From positions 2,399,501 to 2,463,500 of the forward strand of contig NZ_JACHNB010000001.1 of the NCBI RefSeq assembly GCF_014205225.1: 64,000 nucleotides of DNA, in the 5' to 3' direction. Positions within the stretch are counted from its first letter, which is position 1. The number at the start of each line of letters is the position of its first letter. The position numbers and the translations under genes are program-made. Below, one piece after another: positions 1 to 8,608 of this stretch. This DNA is from Actinoplanes octamycinicus. Its GTDB lineage: Bacteria > Actinomycetota > Actinomycetes > Mycobacteriales > Micromonosporaceae. The notes beneath the pieces are model-generated. The model did no database searches, was not told where the DNA came from, and was given only the letters and a program-made list of their open reading frames with translations.

Positions 1-224
1 CGTCTCTCGTCCACATAGGTGCGGACCAGCATGGTGCGCACGTAGGCGTCGAGGTTGGCGGCGGCGCTGGCCCGCCGCCACTTCAGATAGAGCGTGGTGA
101 TGGTCTGCTGGACCAGGTCGTCGGCGCGGTGCTCGTCACCGGCGAGCAGGAACGCCAGCCGTCGCAGCGCCGGGATCCGGGCAGCGACGTACTCGGTGTA
201 CTCCTCTTCGGCACCATCCCGCAT
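1..224 (-). CDS. SigE-family ECF sigma factor, 3' end outside window
   Basis: The reverse strand reads from an ATG at 224 into the window edge. It gives about 74 residues resembling the N-terminus of actinobacterial SigE-family ECF sigma factors: EYTEYVAARIPALRRLAFLL, then an acidic core-binding stretch (DDLVQQTITTLYLKW) typical of sigma region 2, then AYVRTMLVRTYVDE. The protein would direct RNA polymerase to a small regulon. It is divergent from a second sigma gene starting at 414, leaving a shared intergenic region of about 190 bp. Region 4 lies outside the window, so completeness cannot be judged. The family call is confident; the target genes are unknown. Confidence 0.8.
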   Translation of the reverse strand, partial: MRDGAEEEYTEYVAARIPALRRLAFLLAGDEHRADDLVQQTITTLYLKWRRASAAANLDAYVRTMLVRTYVDER

Positions 225-413
225 GGCGTCACCCCTCCGTCGGGTCATCACCCCTCAGACGGGCGCGGCCGGACATCCGGTTGTCATCGTTCTCCACCCT
301 CTTCGCCCACCGCGGTCCCGGTGCGTCGGCGCGTCGGCCATCCTGATCGGGTGGCCGGCGAAAAAAGCAGGAACCGGTGGGAACCCCGGCGCGGCCTGTC
401 GCGTGTACGGGGC

Positions 414-938
414 ATGGCGGTTTCAGTGGCTGCGGTCGACGACCGTCCGCTCCCCGGCGACATGTCGCACGAGGGGGACGGATTCGAGGCGTTCTACCGT
501 GCCAACGTCGACCGGGTCTACCGCGCGCTGGCGGTGACCCTGCGCCGCGACGAGTTGGCCGGCGAGGCCACCGCCGAGGCCATGGCGCGAGCATATACGC
601 GCTGGTCAGTCGTGAGTCGCCTGGAGAATCCGGCCGGTTGGGTCTTCCGGGTCGGGTTGAACTACGCCACCTCCTGGTGGCGCAAGGTGCGCCGGGAGCG
701 CCCGCCGGCCGACGACGTGGCCCATCCGGGCCCGGAGCTGAACGAGAGCGCGGTCTTCGTCCGCGAGGCCCTGGCCCAGCTGCCGACTCCGCAGCGTGCG
801 GTGATCACCTGCCGCATCCTGCTGGATCTGACGACTGCCGAGACGGCCGCGGCACTGAGCATCAGCGAGGGCACGGTGAAGAGCCGGCTCTCCCGGGGCC
901 TCAGCGCACTGCGGTCGGCCGTGGACGGCAAGGAGTGA
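414..938 (+). CDS. ECF-type RNA polymerase sigma factor
   Basis: About 174 residues with the two-domain layout of an ECF sigma factor. The region 2-like part (FEAFYRANVDRVYRALAVTL, then WVFRVGLNYATSWWRKVRRE) is followed by a region 4 helix-turn-helix (LPTPQRAVITCRILLDLTTA, then ISEGTVKSRLSRGLSALR). It should recruit RNA polymerase to specific promoters. I chose ATG 414; an in-frame ATG at 462 just before the conserved part is a realistic alternative, since neither has a strong ribosome-binding site. It ends 2 bp before the next gene, which encodes a membrane-anchored protein, so the two are probably co-transcribed in the usual sigma/membrane-partner arrangement. The next gene has no recognisable zinc anti-sigma motif. 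Confidence 0.8.
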   Translation: MAVSVAAVDDRPLPGDMSHEGDGFEAFYRANVDRVYRALAVTLRRDELAGEATAEAMARAYTRWSVVSRLENPAGWVFRVGLNYATSWWRKVRRERPPADDVAHPGPELNESAVFVREALAQLPTPQRAVITCRILLDLTTAETAAALSISEGTVKSRLSRGLSALRSAVDGKE

Positions 939-940
939 GC

Positions 941-2068
941 ATGGACGAGATTCCTCGCGACGTGGCCGACGCGGTCCGGGCCAGCGCGCAGACAGCCAAG
1001 GGTTACGCCGGTGACCTCGACGACGTGCGGGAGCGGGCCCGGCGCCAGCGCAAACGGCAGACGGCCGGCGCGTTCGCCGGTGTCGTCGCCGTGCTGGCCG
1101 CGGTCGGTGCCGGCGTCACCGTCTGGCGGGCGCCCGCGCCCCCGGCCACCTCGACGGCCGCGACCGGCCAGGTCGTCGCTCCCCGGTCCCAGCCGGCCCA
1201 GCGCCTGCTGCTGGACGGCGCCGCCGGCAGCTACCGGGCGGGTGGATCAGCGGTGACGCTGGGCGGCCGCGAGCGAGTCGGCGAGCTCGCCCCGGATGGG
1301 CGGCTGATCACCCACGACGTGGTCGGCGCCGATGGCTGGGACCGCGTCGTCGGCCTCCCGGGCGGGGGACTGGTCGCGCTCGGCGCACACGACACGATGC
1401 CCGGCACCGACCGTGAGGACGGCGTCGACGTGGCCGGGTTGGAGATCAACCTGGTGGTGGTCGGCGCCGACGGCAAGGTCGGGCTGAAACGGGACGTCCG
1501 GCGCACCGGCGAGGCGGTCAGCCTGCTCACCGCGACCGGTACGACCGCCTTCCTGTGGCGCCCGGCGGGCCTGGTGGCGCACGATCTCGGCTCCGGGCGT
1601 GAGCGGGTGCTGCTGTCGCCCTCGGCGCTCGGCGTCGGGAACCTGTTCGACGGTGCGGTTCAGGCGGCTGACCTGGCCGGCGACCGGCTCGTGCTGGCCC
1701 GCGAGCGCGACTCCTGCAAGCCACGCGTCTTCGACACCGCCGCGCGGGCCGCGGTCGTCAGCCTTCCGCTGCCCGGCAGCACCTGCCGCCGGGTCACCGC
1801 TCTGCGGCTGTCCCCGGACGGCACGGTTCTCGCTGCCGCCTACGAGTCGTCCGCGGCGGAGCGCGGCATCCGGATCGCCCTGATCCGGGTCGCCGACGGC
1901 ACCGTGATGAGCGATCGCGCCGTCGCCGGCACGGAGCGGGCGGCACAGGCCAAGACCGGTCCGCAGGTGATCATCGCTTGGCTGGACGACCGGACCCTGC
2001 GCGCCGTGCCGGTCCCGTCCGGCGCCGGGACCCACGACGTGCGGGCACTCGCCCTCACCGTGGACTGA
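941..2068 (+). CDS. Membrane-anchored protein with beta-propeller-like exterior, sigma partner candidate
   Basis: 375 residues beginning 2 bp after the sigma gene. Residues 1-40 are charged and cytoplasmic (LDDVRERARRQRKRQ), about 42-64 form one transmembrane segment (AGVVAVLAAVGAGVTVW), a Pro/Ala/Thr linker follows, and the remaining ~290 residues look extracytoplasmic. They contain repeated strand/turn units (GADGKVGLKRDV, LRLSPDGTVLAAAY, IALIRVADGTVMSD) like WD40/YVTN propeller blades. The layout fits a single-pass membrane protein paired with an ECF sigma factor, so an anti-sigma or signal-sensing role is plausible. This is inferred from position and topology only, because no anti-sigma signature is visible. 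Confidence 0.55.
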   Translation: MDEIPRDVADAVRASAQTAKGYAGDLDDVRERARRQRKRQTAGAFAGVVAVLAAVGAGVTVWRAPAPPATSTAATGQVVAPRSQPAQRLLLDGAAGSYRAGGSAVTLGGRERVGELAPDGRLITHDVVGADGWDRVVGLPGGGLVALGAHDTMPGTDREDGVDVAGLEINLVVVGADGKVGLKRDVRRTGEAVSLLTATGTTAFLWRPAGLVAHDLGSGRERVLLSPSALGVGNLFDGAVQAADLAGDRLVLARERDSCKPRVFDTAARAAVVSLPLPGSTCRRVTALRLSPDGTVLAAAYESSAAERGIRIALIRVADGTVMSDRAVAGTERAAQAKTGPQVIIAWLDDRTLRAVPVPSGAGTHDVRALALTVD

Positions 2069-2143
2069 TCCACCGAGATGACCGGATCCCGGGCGTTGCC
2101 CGTACCAAAAGCATTGATGTCTATCGATTTTAGGGGGAAGATC

Positions 2144-3052
2144 GTGACCTTCGACAACCCGGGTGTGCGCCGGATCCTTCCGGTCCGGCGGTGGGCCGCC
2201 GTGGCCGGTGTCGCGGTCCTCCTCTCGCTGTCGGGCTGTGGCGGCGACAAGGCGGACGCGCAGCCGGTGCCCGACTCCAACCTGCCCTCCTTCATGGCGC
2301 AGCAGACCGAGAAGGAGCCCAAGCAGGACGACGTCGACAACTACTACGTCAAGTACAACGACATCATGAAGACCTGCATGAAGGAGCAGGGCTTCGACTA
2401 CCGGGACTACATCCCGACCACCGACAAGAAGATGTCCCTGGGCCTGAGCGACGAGCAGTTCGCCCAGCAGTACGGCTATGGCATCAGCACCCTGATCGAC
2501 TATCTGGCGCCCGGCTCGCAGCGGGTCGACCCGAACATCACAGCGGTGCAGAAGCTCGACAAGGCGGCCCAGGCGTCCTACGGCAAGCAGTTCAACGAGT
2601 GCCAGCAGCGGGCGCAGGACAAGATCGGGCCGCCGCCGTCCGGTGGGGCGATCAAGATGAGCACCAAGGACCAGCAGGCCATGGACGGTGTGGTCGCCCG
2701 GACCAACACCGACCAGCGGGTGAAGGCGGCGCAGGCGGCACGGTCGCAGTGCCTGGAGGGCAAGGGCTTCACCGCCGGCGAGGACCTGACCCAGCCGATC
2801 TCCACGGCCGCCGACAAGTACGTCGTCAAGTTCGAGAACAAGGCGAGCGAGATGGAGGCGGCCGGGCGCAACAGCGACAAGCTGAAGATCGAGGACGTGC
2901 TCACCGCCGACGAGATGGCCGACCTCAAGAAGATTCAGAAACGGGAGATCGCGATGGCGATCGAGACGTCACCGTGCCAGTCGGCCTACGACAAGGCGTA
3001 CAAAAAGGTCTTCAACGAGTATCTGCAGAAACTGCTCCGGGGTGAGAAGTAG
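2144..3052 (+). CDS. Secreted lipoprotein of unknown function
   Basis: 302 residues starting at GTG 2144, chosen because AGGGGGAAG sits just upstream; the earlier ATG at 2078 has no such site. The N-terminus is a lipoprotein signal: a basic stretch, a hydrophobic core (VAGVAVLLSLSGC) with the lipobox cysteine, then a Gly/Asp-rich tether. The mature part is hydrophilic, mostly helical, and carries several cysteines and the conserved-looking pieces MKEQGFDYRDY and CLEGKGFTAGEDL. It precedes an adaptor gene with zero spacing, so it is probably an accessory of the exporter encoded downstream. I do not recognise the family; similar lipoproteins occur beside actinobacterial MacB-type exporters. Confidence 0.6.
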   Translation: MTFDNPGVRRILPVRRWAAVAGVAVLLSLSGCGGDKADAQPVPDSNLPSFMAQQTEKEPKQDDVDNYYVKYNDIMKTCMKEQGFDYRDYIPTTDKKMSLGLSDEQFAQQYGYGISTLIDYLAPGSQRVDPNITAVQKLDKAAQASYGKQFNECQQRAQDKIGPPPSGGAIKMSTKDQQAMDGVVARTNTDQRVKAAQAARSQCLEGKGFTAGEDLTQPISTAADKYVVKFENKASEMEAAGRNSDKLKIEDVLTADEMADLKKIQKREIAMAIETSPCQSAYDKAYKKVFNEYLQKLLRGEK

Positions 3053-4582
3053 GTGGCCGTCCGCTCCCGTCTCGGCTCCCGGCGCCGCCGGCTGGCCATC
3101 CTGCTCGCCGTGGCGGCCGGAGCGGCCGGGTCCGGCGTGTGGGCCGGGCACCGGATCGAGTCGCCGGCCGACGCCGCGCGGCGCGCCTCGGCGCCGGCCG
3201 CCAGCCCGATCACCGTGCCGGTGGAGCGCCGGGTGATCGCCACCTCGATCGTGGTCCGCGGTGACGTGCAGTATTCCGAGGAGTACGCGGTCACACCCGA
3301 CCCCGACGTGGGCCAGGGCGCCGGCGTGACCGCGCCGGTGGTCACCGGGCATCTGCCGCGCGGTGGCAGCACCCTCAAGGAGGGCACGGTCGCCCTGGAG
3401 GTCTCCGGCCGGCCGATCATCGCGTTGCAGGGCGCCCTGCCGATGTACCGGGCACTACGGCCGGGTGCCAAGGGCGCCGACGTCACGCAGCTGCAGGCCG
3501 CGCTGCGCCGGCTCGGGCACCTCGCCGGCCGGCCCAGCGGGACGTTCGACGCGGCCACCACCACCGCGGTCGATCGGCTCTACGACGCGGTCGGCTACGA
3601 CCCGGTGGCGCCGACCGCCGAGGAGGCGCAGCAGGTCGAGGCGGCCGAGCAGCGGGTGACCGACGCGCATCAGCAGACCGTCGCGGCGCAGCAGGCCCTG
3701 GCCTCGGCCCGGTCCGGTCCACCCCGGTCCGAGGTGCTCGCCGCCGAGGGCGCGGTCGACTCCGCCCGCCGCGCCCGCGACCTGGCCAGGACCGAGCGGG
3801 ACACGGCCGAGCGCAACGGCGCCGACACCGCCACGCTGACCCGGCTGACCAACGCGCTCGCCGACGCGGAGAACGCGCTGGCCGTCGCGAGAGCGCAGCT
3901 CGCCGAGCTGACCGCGACCACGGACACCAAGGCGCTGCGCCGGGCGGTGACCACCGCGCAGGCCACCGAGCGCACTGCCCGCACCGCGCTCACCCAGGTG
4001 CGCGCCGCATCCGGTGCCCGGCTGCCGCGTGGCGAGATCGTCTTCGTGCCCACCCTGCCGCGCCGGGTGCAGAAAGTGGAGGCCAAGCTCGGCCAGCCGG
4101 TCGAGGGCGCGGCCCTGAGCCTGACCGCGACCACCTCGCGGATCGACACGTCGATCAGTGAGGAGGAGCGCAAGGTGCTCAAGGTGGGCGCCGAGGTGCG
4201 GGTCGACGACACCTCGTCGGACGTCGCGTTCACCGGCCGGGTCGCCGAGATCGCCGACACCGCGGGGACGAACGGGGCGCTGGCCGGCACGTACTACGTC
4301 CGGATCGACCCGCGCGGCGTCGACCCGAAACGGATCGAGGGGCTGAACCTGCGGGTCACCATGCCGATCGAGTCGACCGACGGGGAGGTGCTCGCGGTGC
4401 CGGTCGCCGCGCTGGTCACCGACGCGGCCGGCACCACCACGGTACGGGTCCGGCGCGGCGGGTCCGATGAGGACGTACCGGTCACCGCGGGTCTGTCGGC
4501 GGACGGGTTCGCCGAGGTCACCCCGGCCGGCGGCGCCCAGCTCGCCGAGGGTGACCTGGTCGTGGTGGGTCAGCAGTGGTGA
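3053..4582 (+). CDS. Periplasmic-adaptor-like protein with peptidoglycan-binding domain
   Basis: 509 residues, GTG start immediately after the previous stop codon. An N-terminal membrane anchor (about residues 12-32) is followed by a beta-rich part. A PG_binding_1 domain lies around residues 125-180 (LRPGAKGADVTQLQAALRRL). Next comes an Ala/Glu/Arg-rich coiled-coil hairpin (about 190-320), then a beta-barrel with a membrane-proximal domain (VLKVGAEVRVDDTSSDVAFT). This is the domain order of MacA/HlyD-type adaptors in Gram-positive bacteria, where the peptidoglycan-binding module probably ties the exporter to the cell wall. It overlaps the ABC ATPase gene by 4 nt and belongs to the same operon. 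Substrate unknown. Confidence 0.8.
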   Translation: MAVRSRLGSRRRRLAILLAVAAGAAGSGVWAGHRIESPADAARRASAPAASPITVPVERRVIATSIVVRGDVQYSEEYAVTPDPDVGQGAGVTAPVVTGHLPRGGSTLKEGTVALEVSGRPIIALQGALPMYRALRPGAKGADVTQLQAALRRLGHLAGRPSGTFDAATTTAVDRLYDAVGYDPVAPTAEEAQQVEAAEQRVTDAHQQTVAAQQALASARSGPPRSEVLAAEGAVDSARRARDLARTERDTAERNGADTATLTRLTNALADAENALAVARAQLAELTATTDTKALRRAVTTAQATERTARTALTQVRAASGARLPRGEIVFVPTLPRRVQKVEAKLGQPVEGAALSLTATTSRIDTSISEEERKVLKVGAEVRVDDTSSDVAFTGRVAEIADTAGTNGALAGTYYVRIDPRGVDPKRIEGLNLRVTMPIESTDGEVLAVPVAALVTDAAGTTTVRVRRGGSDEDVPVTAGLSADGFAEVTPAGGAQLAEGDLVVVGQQW

Positions 4583-5292
4583 CCGTCGCGCCCGAGGCGC
4601 CGGTGATCGCGTTGGCCGGGGCGTCCCGGGTGTACCCCGGGGTCAGCCCGATCGTGGCGTTGCGCCCCACCGACCTGGCGGTGCCGCGCGGGGACGCGGT
4701 GGCCATCACCGGACGGTCCGGCTCCGGCAAGTCCACCCTGCTGCAACTGCTCGGGCTGCTCGACCGGCCGACCGAGGGGCAGTACTGGCTGAACGGGGTG
4801 GACACGGCCGCGATGACCGACCGGCAGCGCACCCGGCTGCGCGGTTCCCAGATCGGCTTCGTCTTCCAGTCGTTCCACCTGATCGCCCACCGCACCGTCG
4901 AGGAGAACGTCCGGCTCGGCCTGATGTACCGCGGGGTGCCCCGGTCGCGGCGGCGGTCGCGGGCGCTCGACGCGCTGTCCCGGGTCGGGCTCGCCGACCG
5001 CGCCGACGCCCTGCCCGGCGAGCTCTCCGGCGGTCAACGCCAGCGGGTCGCGATCGCCCGGGCACTGGCCATCGAGCCGGCCGTGCTGCTGGCGGACGAG
5101 CCGACCGGAAACCTCGACACGCACACCGCGGAGGACGTGTTGCAGCTGTTCGACGCCATCCACCGGGACGGCCAGACGCTGGTGGTGGTCACCCACGACC
5201 AGGACGTCGCGGCGCGGATGCCCCGGCGCCTGACGATCACCGACGGGCTGGTCGTCGAGGAGCTGCCGCGCGAGGCCGGTCATGTGGCGTGA
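4579..5292 (+). CDS. ABC transporter ATP-binding protein, MacB/LolD type
   Basis: About 237 residues with all nucleotide-binding-domain motifs: Walker A GRSGSGKST, Q-loop FVFQSFHLI, signature LSGGQRQR, Walker B VLLADEPTGNLD and switch histidine VVVTHD. The DEPTGNLD form and short length are typical of MacB/LolD/FtsE-family ATPases that work with FtsX-type permeases as mechanotransmission systems rather than classical pumps. The start is the GTG at 4579, overlapping the adaptor stop codon as GTGA; GTG 4576 is an equally possible in-frame start. It overlaps the permease gene by 11 nt, so adaptor, ATPase and permease are translationally coupled. Confidence 0.93.
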   Translation: MTVAPEAPVIALAGASRVYPGVSPIVALRPTDLAVPRGDAVAITGRSGSGKSTLLQLLGLLDRPTEGQYWLNGVDTAAMTDRQRTRLRGSQIGFVFQSFHLIAHRTVEENVRLGLMYRGVPRSRRRSRALDALSRVGLADRADALPGELSGGQRQRVAIARALAIEPAVLLADEPTGNLDTHTAEDVLQLFDAIHRDGQTLVVVTHDQDVAARMPRRLTITDGLVVEELPREAGHVA

Positions 5293-6475
5293 CCTCTGGG
5301 ACGAGGCGCTGGCCGGGGTGCTGGCCCGGCCCGGCCGGACCGCGCTCACCGCGCTCGGCACGGTGCTCGGGACCGCCACCCTGGTGATCACGACCGGTCT
5401 GGCGGACACCGCCGGTGCGCAGATCGTCAGCCGGTTCGACGAGCTCGCCGCCACCACCGTCACGGTCGTCCCGACCCCGGAGGACGGGCCGCAGGCGAAG
5501 GAGAGCCCGATTCCGTGGGACGCCCCAGCCCGGCTGATCCGGCTCAACGGCGTCGAGTCGGCGGCGACCATGACCACCCTGCGGCTGCCGGATGTGAAGA
5601 TCACCGCGACCACCGTGGTCGACCCGCTCGCCGCGAAAGGGACCGCGGCCGCCGTGGTCGCCGGCTCGCCCGAGCTGGCGGCGGCCGTCGAGGGCCGGGT
5701 CATCGGCCGCTTCTTCGACACCGGTCACAACGGTCGCGGGGACCGCGTCGCGGTGGTCGGCCGGAACCTGGCGAACTCGCTGCATCTCGCCGACCTGCGG
5801 CAACGGCCGGCCATCTTCGTCGGCAGCCAGTCCTTCACGGTGATCGGGGTGCTGGTCGACGCCCGCCGGTCGGCCGGCCTGCTCGACGCGATGATCCTGC
5901 CCGAGGGGACTGCCCGGAAGGTGTTCGGCTTGAAAGCGCCGGAGTCGGTGGTCATCGACACCGCGGTCGGCGCCGCGGCCCTGATCGCGTCCCAGGCGCC
6001 GATCGCGCTGGCCCCGCAGAAACCGGAACTGCTGACCGCCGAGCGGCCCGCCGAGCCGACCACCACGAAAGCGAAAGTCGCCGAGGACGTACGTGCGCTA
6101 TTCGTGTTGCTCGGTGTCATCTCACTGGTCGTCGGCGGGGTCGGGATCGCTAATACGACACTTGTCTCCGTACTGGAGCGGATCGGTGAGATCGGGCTGC
6201 GCCGAAGTCTCGGCGGGACCCGTTTCTCGGTCGCCTCCCTCTTCATTCTGGAATCGAGCATGATCGGCTTGATCGGCGGGATTCTAGGATCCTCGGCGGG
6301 CATTCTCGCGGTGGTTCTGGTCGGCGCCGTCAAACAATGGACACCGGTGCTGAACATCTGGATCACGCCGGCCGCGGTGCTGGTCGGGGCGGTGGTCGGG
6401 TTGTTGGCCGGGCTGTATCCGTCGCTGCGGGCGGCGAAGATCGAACCGATCGCGGCGCTCCGTGTGCAGGCCTGA
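5282..6475 (+). CDS. MacB-like ABC transporter permease (FtsX domain)
   Basis: 397 residues. One transmembrane helix lies near the N-terminus (about 20-40). A long extracytoplasmic MacB-type core domain follows (about 45-270), then three C-terminal helices of the FtsX domain (LFVLLGVISLVVGGVGIANT, then GLIGGILGSSAGILAVVLVG and AVLVGAVVGLLAGLYPSLRA). The motif ERIGEIGLRRSLGGTR between helices is characteristic of MacB permeases. With the preceding ATPase and adaptor it forms a complete tripartite-like exporter, probably for a peptide, lipid or antibiotic-like substrate. It ends the operon, with a strong hairpin 10 bp downstream. Confidence 0.9.
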   Translation: MWRDLWDEALAGVLARPGRTALTALGTVLGTATLVITTGLADTAGAQIVSRFDELAATTVTVVPTPEDGPQAKESPIPWDAPARLIRLNGVESAATMTTLRLPDVKITATTVVDPLAAKGTAAAVVAGSPELAAAVEGRVIGRFFDTGHNGRGDRVAVVGRNLANSLHLADLRQRPAIFVGSQSFTVIGVLVDARRSAGLLDAMILPEGTARKVFGLKAPESVVIDTAVGAAALIASQAPIALAPQKPELLTAERPAEPTTTKAKVAEDVRALFVLLGVISLVVGGVGIANTTLVSVLERIGEIGLRRSLGGTRFSVASLFILESSMIGLIGGILGSSAGILAVVLVGAVKQWTPVLNIWITPAAVLVGAVVGLLAGLYPSLRAAKIEPIAALRVQA

Positions 6476-6484
6476 GCTCATGGA

Positions 6485-6517
6485 ACGGGCCGCTCCCGGT
6501 GTCCGGGAGCGGCCCGT
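6485..6517. terminator. Strong hairpin between convergent genes
   Basis: A perfect 15-bp inverted repeat (arms 6485-6499 and 6503-6517) with a 3-nt loop. It lies between the end of the exporter operon (6475, plus) and the end of the small secreted protein gene (6567, minus). There is no T tract, but such GC-rich hairpins commonly end transcription in actinomycetes, and its symmetry suits both directions. Confidence 0.8.
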
Positions 6518-6566
6518 CAGTGCTCAGCGAGTGTTGCGGCCTCGCTGTGCGGGATCGGCACCGGGG

Positions 6567-6977
6567 CTAGAAGCCCCAGTTGTGGATCCGGCTGGTGCAG
6601 GTCGACCCGGCACAGCCGGCCCAGTAGGCGTCGGAGTTGCCCTGCTGGTCCCAGAACTGGAAGTTCACCCAGCCACCGCCGCTGCAGCCCTGCGTGGTGG
6701 TGCCCGGGTCGTAGTACTTGATGCAGTTCTGGTAGCCGTCGGTGTAGGTGTCGTTCACCTTGCCCCGGTAGTTGCTGTCCCCGTCGCAGGTGGAGGCGTA
6801 CTGCACGGCCTCCTGACCACGCAGGATGCCGCCGATCCACAGGTTGAACGGCGAGAACGGGTTCCCGACGCCGCTGCAGTCGGCCATGGCCGGCGACGCC
6901 GAGACGCCGACCAGGACGGTGGCGGTGGCAGCAGCGACGCCGAAGCCGGCGGCGATGCGCTTGAGAGTGGTGGACAT
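6567..6977 (-). CDS. Small secreted six-cysteine protein of unknown function
   Basis: 136 residues from ATG 6977, chosen because GGGGG stands 9 nt upstream and a signal peptide starts at once (TTLKRIAAGFGVAAATATVL, cleavage probably after SPAMA). Longer in-frame upstream starts add only unlikely sequence. The mature part of about 105 residues is rich in Gly, Asn, Tyr and Trp and has six cysteines, suggesting three disulfides, with segments such as NPFSPFNLWIGG and GGWVNFQFWDQQG. I do not recognise the family. It may be an extracellular inhibitor, binding protein or enzyme accessory; nothing in the neighbourhood settles this. Confidence 0.7.
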   Translation of the reverse strand: MSTTLKRIAAGFGVAAATATVLVGVSASPAMADCSGVGNPFSPFNLWIGGILRGQEAVQYASTCDGDSNYRGKVNDTYTDGYQNCIKYYDPGTTTQGCSGGGWVNFQFWDQQGNSDAYWAGCAGSTCTSRIHNWGF

Positions 6978-7491
6978 TGCGGTGATACCCCCGAATCTTG
7001 AATAGGGTCCGCCCCGGACGCGGGAATGGCTCAGCGAAATGTGGATGCGCGAGCCGGCGCGCCGTGATGCCACCGGCATCGCGAACGGCCGGACAGGCGT
7101 GTCGACATTTCCAGGCGCCCCCCGCTCCCGGATCGACGGAATCCAATGTGGATCCCGATGGCCTGAAGTTAGCAGCGGGAAACTATCCGTGTATGTCCGC
7201 TGTCCATAGACGTGTATGAATGTGTATATTGTCCGTATGGGCATGATGGGCAATGGCATTCCGCGATTTGGGAACGCGCAGGTGGGCGCGCTTTCCGGCG
7301 ATATTTAATAAAGCTACGCCGAGATGAACCGGCATTGCGGGCGGGAGTTTCCGGACGGGGGTGGGCCCGGTTGGGTGCCGGCTTGCCGACGGCGTCATGC
7401 GGCAGCGCGGGACGAACTGGGCGAGGCCAGTCGGTTGCTGGATCACTCCGAGCAGTTCGTGTCGCGAGTCACCAATTGGGAGGGAGATGCC
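6978..7491. other. Intergenic, no gene seen
   Basis: About 510 bp between divergent genes. The 7150-7320 stretch is clearly richer in A+T than its surroundings, with repeated CGTGTATG-like words near 7190-7230 and ATATTTAATAAAGC near 7303, so it probably holds promoters. Open frames here have no coding character that I recognise. Confidence 0.4.
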
Positions 7492-7932
7492 ATGACCGAC
7501 GTACGAGAGCAGTCCCTCGAAGAAGTCGAAGGCGACGCCTGGGGTGATGCGCCGGCCGACGCCACCAAGCTGATCGCCACGGTTCATGAGCTGCGCCGCA
7601 AGCCGATCGGACTGCTTGAGGTGGAAGACCTTCGAGTGCTGCTCGGTCAGCGCGAAGGCGTTCCGGTGCTGGTGCCACGAGCGCTCGACATCCTCGAGCG
7701 TGACCCGTTGGCTGAGGGTGACTATTACCCGGGCGACTTGCTGGACGTTGTGCTGAACGGCGTCCCGGCGGATTACTGGGCTGCCTGTCCTGGCGAGTCG
7801 GCCCGTCTGCGTGCCTTGGTCGACACCATCGACCTGAAGGAAGTCGACGATGACGAGCTGCGGGCCGGCATCGCCGCGTTCCGCGAAGGAGACGCCTCGC
7901 GACCTCCGGCGAAGGCACCCGGTCCGCTCTGA
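7492..7932 (+). CDS. CdiI-type contact-dependent inhibition immunity protein (orphan)
   Basis: 146 residues from ATG 7492, with GGGAGGGAG 6 nt upstream. The central part (ELRRKPIGLLEVEDLRVLLG, then a VPVLVPRALDILERDPLAEG stretch, then YYPGDLLDVVL and PADYWAACP) matches, as I recall it, the CdiI_3 family of immunity proteins. These bind and neutralise toxin domains delivered by contact-dependent or similar systems. No toxin-bearing gene lies on either side in the window, so this is an orphan immunity gene, possibly protecting against toxins of relatives. The short acidic N-terminus and the Pro/Ala tail are outside the family core. Confidence 0.75.
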   Translation: MTDVREQSLEEVEGDAWGDAPADATKLIATVHELRRKPIGLLEVEDLRVLLGQREGVPVLVPRALDILERDPLAEGDYYPGDLLDVVLNGVPADYWAACPGESARLRALVDTIDLKEVDDDELRAGIAAFREGDASRPPAKAPGPL

Positions 7933-7959
7933 GACTGCCCGGAGAGTCGTACGGGATCG

Positions 7960-8340
7960 TGCTGCTCCGTGCGACGCCGACCGCGGCGTCGACTTCGCCG
8001 GCTTCGCGATCCCCGCCATCATCGGCGAGGTCAAGAGGCACTTCCGGGACTGCACCTGGTCCATCCGGGTGCCGCGGCGTCTGCAAGAACTGCGGCTGGC
8101 GATCACCGCGGCCAACACTGATCTGGCGCACAGCCTGGGCCGGGCCCCGACCGTCGCCGACATCGCCGAACGGCTCGAGATCAGCGAGGAAGACGTCCTC
8201 GAAGGCCTCGAAGGGGCCCTCGCGTACAACGCCACCAGACCTGTCGACCCCGGTGAGCGCCGAGGGTGACACCACGCTCGGCAGCACGACACCGGCTTCG
8301 CTCTCGCCGAGACGCGCGCCGCCCTCGGCCCGGCGCCGGG
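7960..8340 (+). pseudogene. Remnant of a SigB/SigF-family sigma factor
   Basis: In the frame ending at 8269, residues encoded from about 7979 (ADRGVDFAGFAIPAIIGEVK, then WSIRVPRRLQELRLAI) correspond to sigma regions 2.3-3 of the SigB/F/G stress-sigma family, followed by APTVADIAERLEISEEDVLE of region 3. After AYNAT the homology jumps frame (LSTPVSAEGDTTLG), consistent with a one-base insertion near 8240. It jumps again near 8282 (DTGFALAETRAALGP) and then fades. The start, region 2.1-2.2 and all of region 4 are missing. At least two frameshifts and both truncated ends make it non-functional. Confidence 0.8.
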
Positions 8341-8608
8341 TCGGACTCCGCCACCGGATGGTGCGGGCGGGCGCAACTGCCGGTCCTGGCAGCGTCAAGG
8401 CGCGGAGGGCGGCCCACGATGGGACCGGTGCCACGGACAGGACCTCACGGACGGCGCCGCGGGCCGGCCATCGTGCGGGACGGGCCAGTGGATCGACGTC
8501 CGTCTTGCGGTGTGGGTCTTACTCGAGCAGGATGTCGACGTTATGCCAATGATCGGCTACCTGTCGTAGTCGTCCTGATAGCCGGCCAACGCCGGGAAAG
8601 GGCGGTTC

